Positions 4,587 through 5,015 of a stretch of DNA of 5,015 nt are shown here, in pieces. How positions within the stretch are numbered: position 1 is the first letter of the stretch; every line of letters begins with the position of its first letter. Origin of the DNA: Pseudomonadota bacterium. GTDB taxonomy: Bacteria > Bdellovibrionota > UBA1018 > CAIMNF01. The DNA lies in assembly GCA_027482725.1 (NCBI GenBank), contig JAIXVT010000033.1:1-5015 (forward strand), read 5' to 3'. Made by a program: the position numbers and the translations under genes. Below the pieces are notes generated by a model that was not told the DNA's origin, ran no database searches, and worked only from the letters and a program-made list of their open reading frames with translations.

Positions 4587-5015
4587 CTATCTTTTTGAGT
4601 TTCCGCTCTGCTCTTCAGCTTCCCATTTGAATCGAATCTGATTTGCTCTCTCTACTAGCCTGAGCCTCAATTGTGATGCCCCTGTCTGGCCCGCTGTTGA
4701 GGTTTCTTCCGATCCGAGTTTTTCAATTTCAAATGAATCCAGCTCTGCAAAAACCCGAGCCATCGCTCTCTTGGGATCGCTAAAATACTCAGAGCCTCTA
4801 ATTCTGATGAACTTCCAACCGAGGCGCTCAAGTACAAGCTGTCTATGAATATCATCTGCAAGTTTTTCGGGTGGATGAAAGCGGTCTCCATCACATTCAA
4901 GTGCGATTCGCTCCCTTTTTCCTTCGACAATCATATCAATTCGGTAGGCACCCACTTCCCATTGTGGGGTAACTCGATAGCCTGCATGAATTAAATCCGT
5001 CATCACCAAGCGCTC
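4587..5015 (-). CDS. C-terminal endonuclease domain (MTES_1575/DUF559/Vsr type) of a probable large helicase-nuclease (5' partial)
   Basis: The frame ends with TAG at 4587 and stays open to the window edge, giving 142 residues of the 3' end of a gene that starts to the right. Counting from the in-frame TTG at 5009, residues 9-60 read AGYRVTPQWEVGAYRIDMIV, then RIALECDGDRFH and DIHRQLVLERLGWKFIRIRG. D25 and E38-C-D40 fit the PD-(D/E)xK-like active site of the DUF559/Vsr/MTES_1575 nuclease group. The GWKF.RIRGSEYFSDP stretch (57-72) is typical of the end of that domain. In known proteins this domain is fused to the C-terminus of large DUF4011 or AAA_11/AAA_12 superfamily-1 helicases of defence islands. 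The helicase is not in view, so that part is inferred. Residues 85-140 are a charged, uncertain tail. TTG 5009 is not taken as the start because the frame continues and the fold's first helix would be cut. Confidence 0.75.
   Translation of the reverse strand, partial: ERLVMTDLIHAGYRVTPQWEVGAYRIDMIVEGKRERIALECDGDRFHPPEKLADDIHRQLVLERLGWKFIRIRGSEYFSDPKRAMARVFAELDSFEIEKLGSEETSTAGQTGASQLRLRLVERANQIRFKWEAEEQSGNSKR

Overview
The window looks like part of a bacterial accessory (defence-type) island. It holds pieces of several immunity-type genes around a small opposite-strand module that carries a recombinase-derived gene. No housekeeping gene, rRNA, functional tRNA or CRISPR array was seen. Shine-Dalgarno sites (AGGAG, GAGGAG, GGAG) and short intergenic gaps are bacterial. 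The genus cannot be fixed. The left third is A/T-rich by eye, while 2300-2420 and 3195-3370 are clearly richer in G/C, so the window is a mosaic.

Left (1-1823, + strand): the 3' end of a CD-NTase-like gene with an AGS-C sensor domain, the C-terminal domain of some CBASS cyclic-oligonucleotide synthases. Its stop is followed after 2 bp by a complete 396-aa GIY-YIG nuclease that has charged tandem repeats and a NUMOD1/IENR1-like C-terminus. The two look translationally coupled. A perfect 10-bp hairpin closes this unit against the convergent gene to its right.

Middle (1832-3498, mainly - strand): reading leftwards, a 174-aa protein that resembles the DNA-binding 'Recombinase' part of large serine recombinases but has no catalytic domain; 16 bp later a 53-aa one-helix membrane protein; then about 260 bp of G/C-rich, hairpin-forming sequence; then a 145-aa acidic zinc-ribbon protein with a strong ribosome binding site. 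The 266 bp between the recombinase-like gene and the next + strand gene (3233-3498) hold hairpins and three helically phased GGCTAT/GGCTAC repeats, but no convincing gene.

Right (3499-5015): a + strand gene, about 353 codons once repaired, is split by a -1 frame change near 3814. Its N-terminal half is winged-helix-like, and its C-terminal half is a nucleoside 2-deoxyribosyltransferase/TIR-like domain with the CFVMMPFG and NPNVFYELGLAHA signatures. It converges on the C-terminal end of a large protein on the - strand that ends in an MTES_1575/DUF559/Vsr-type endonuclease domain, as found at the end of big superfamily-1 helicases. The left synthase-nuclease pair, the deoxyribosyltransferase-like protein and the helicase-nuclease are probably separate defence units. 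The recombinase-like trio may belong to the mobile element that brought them together.
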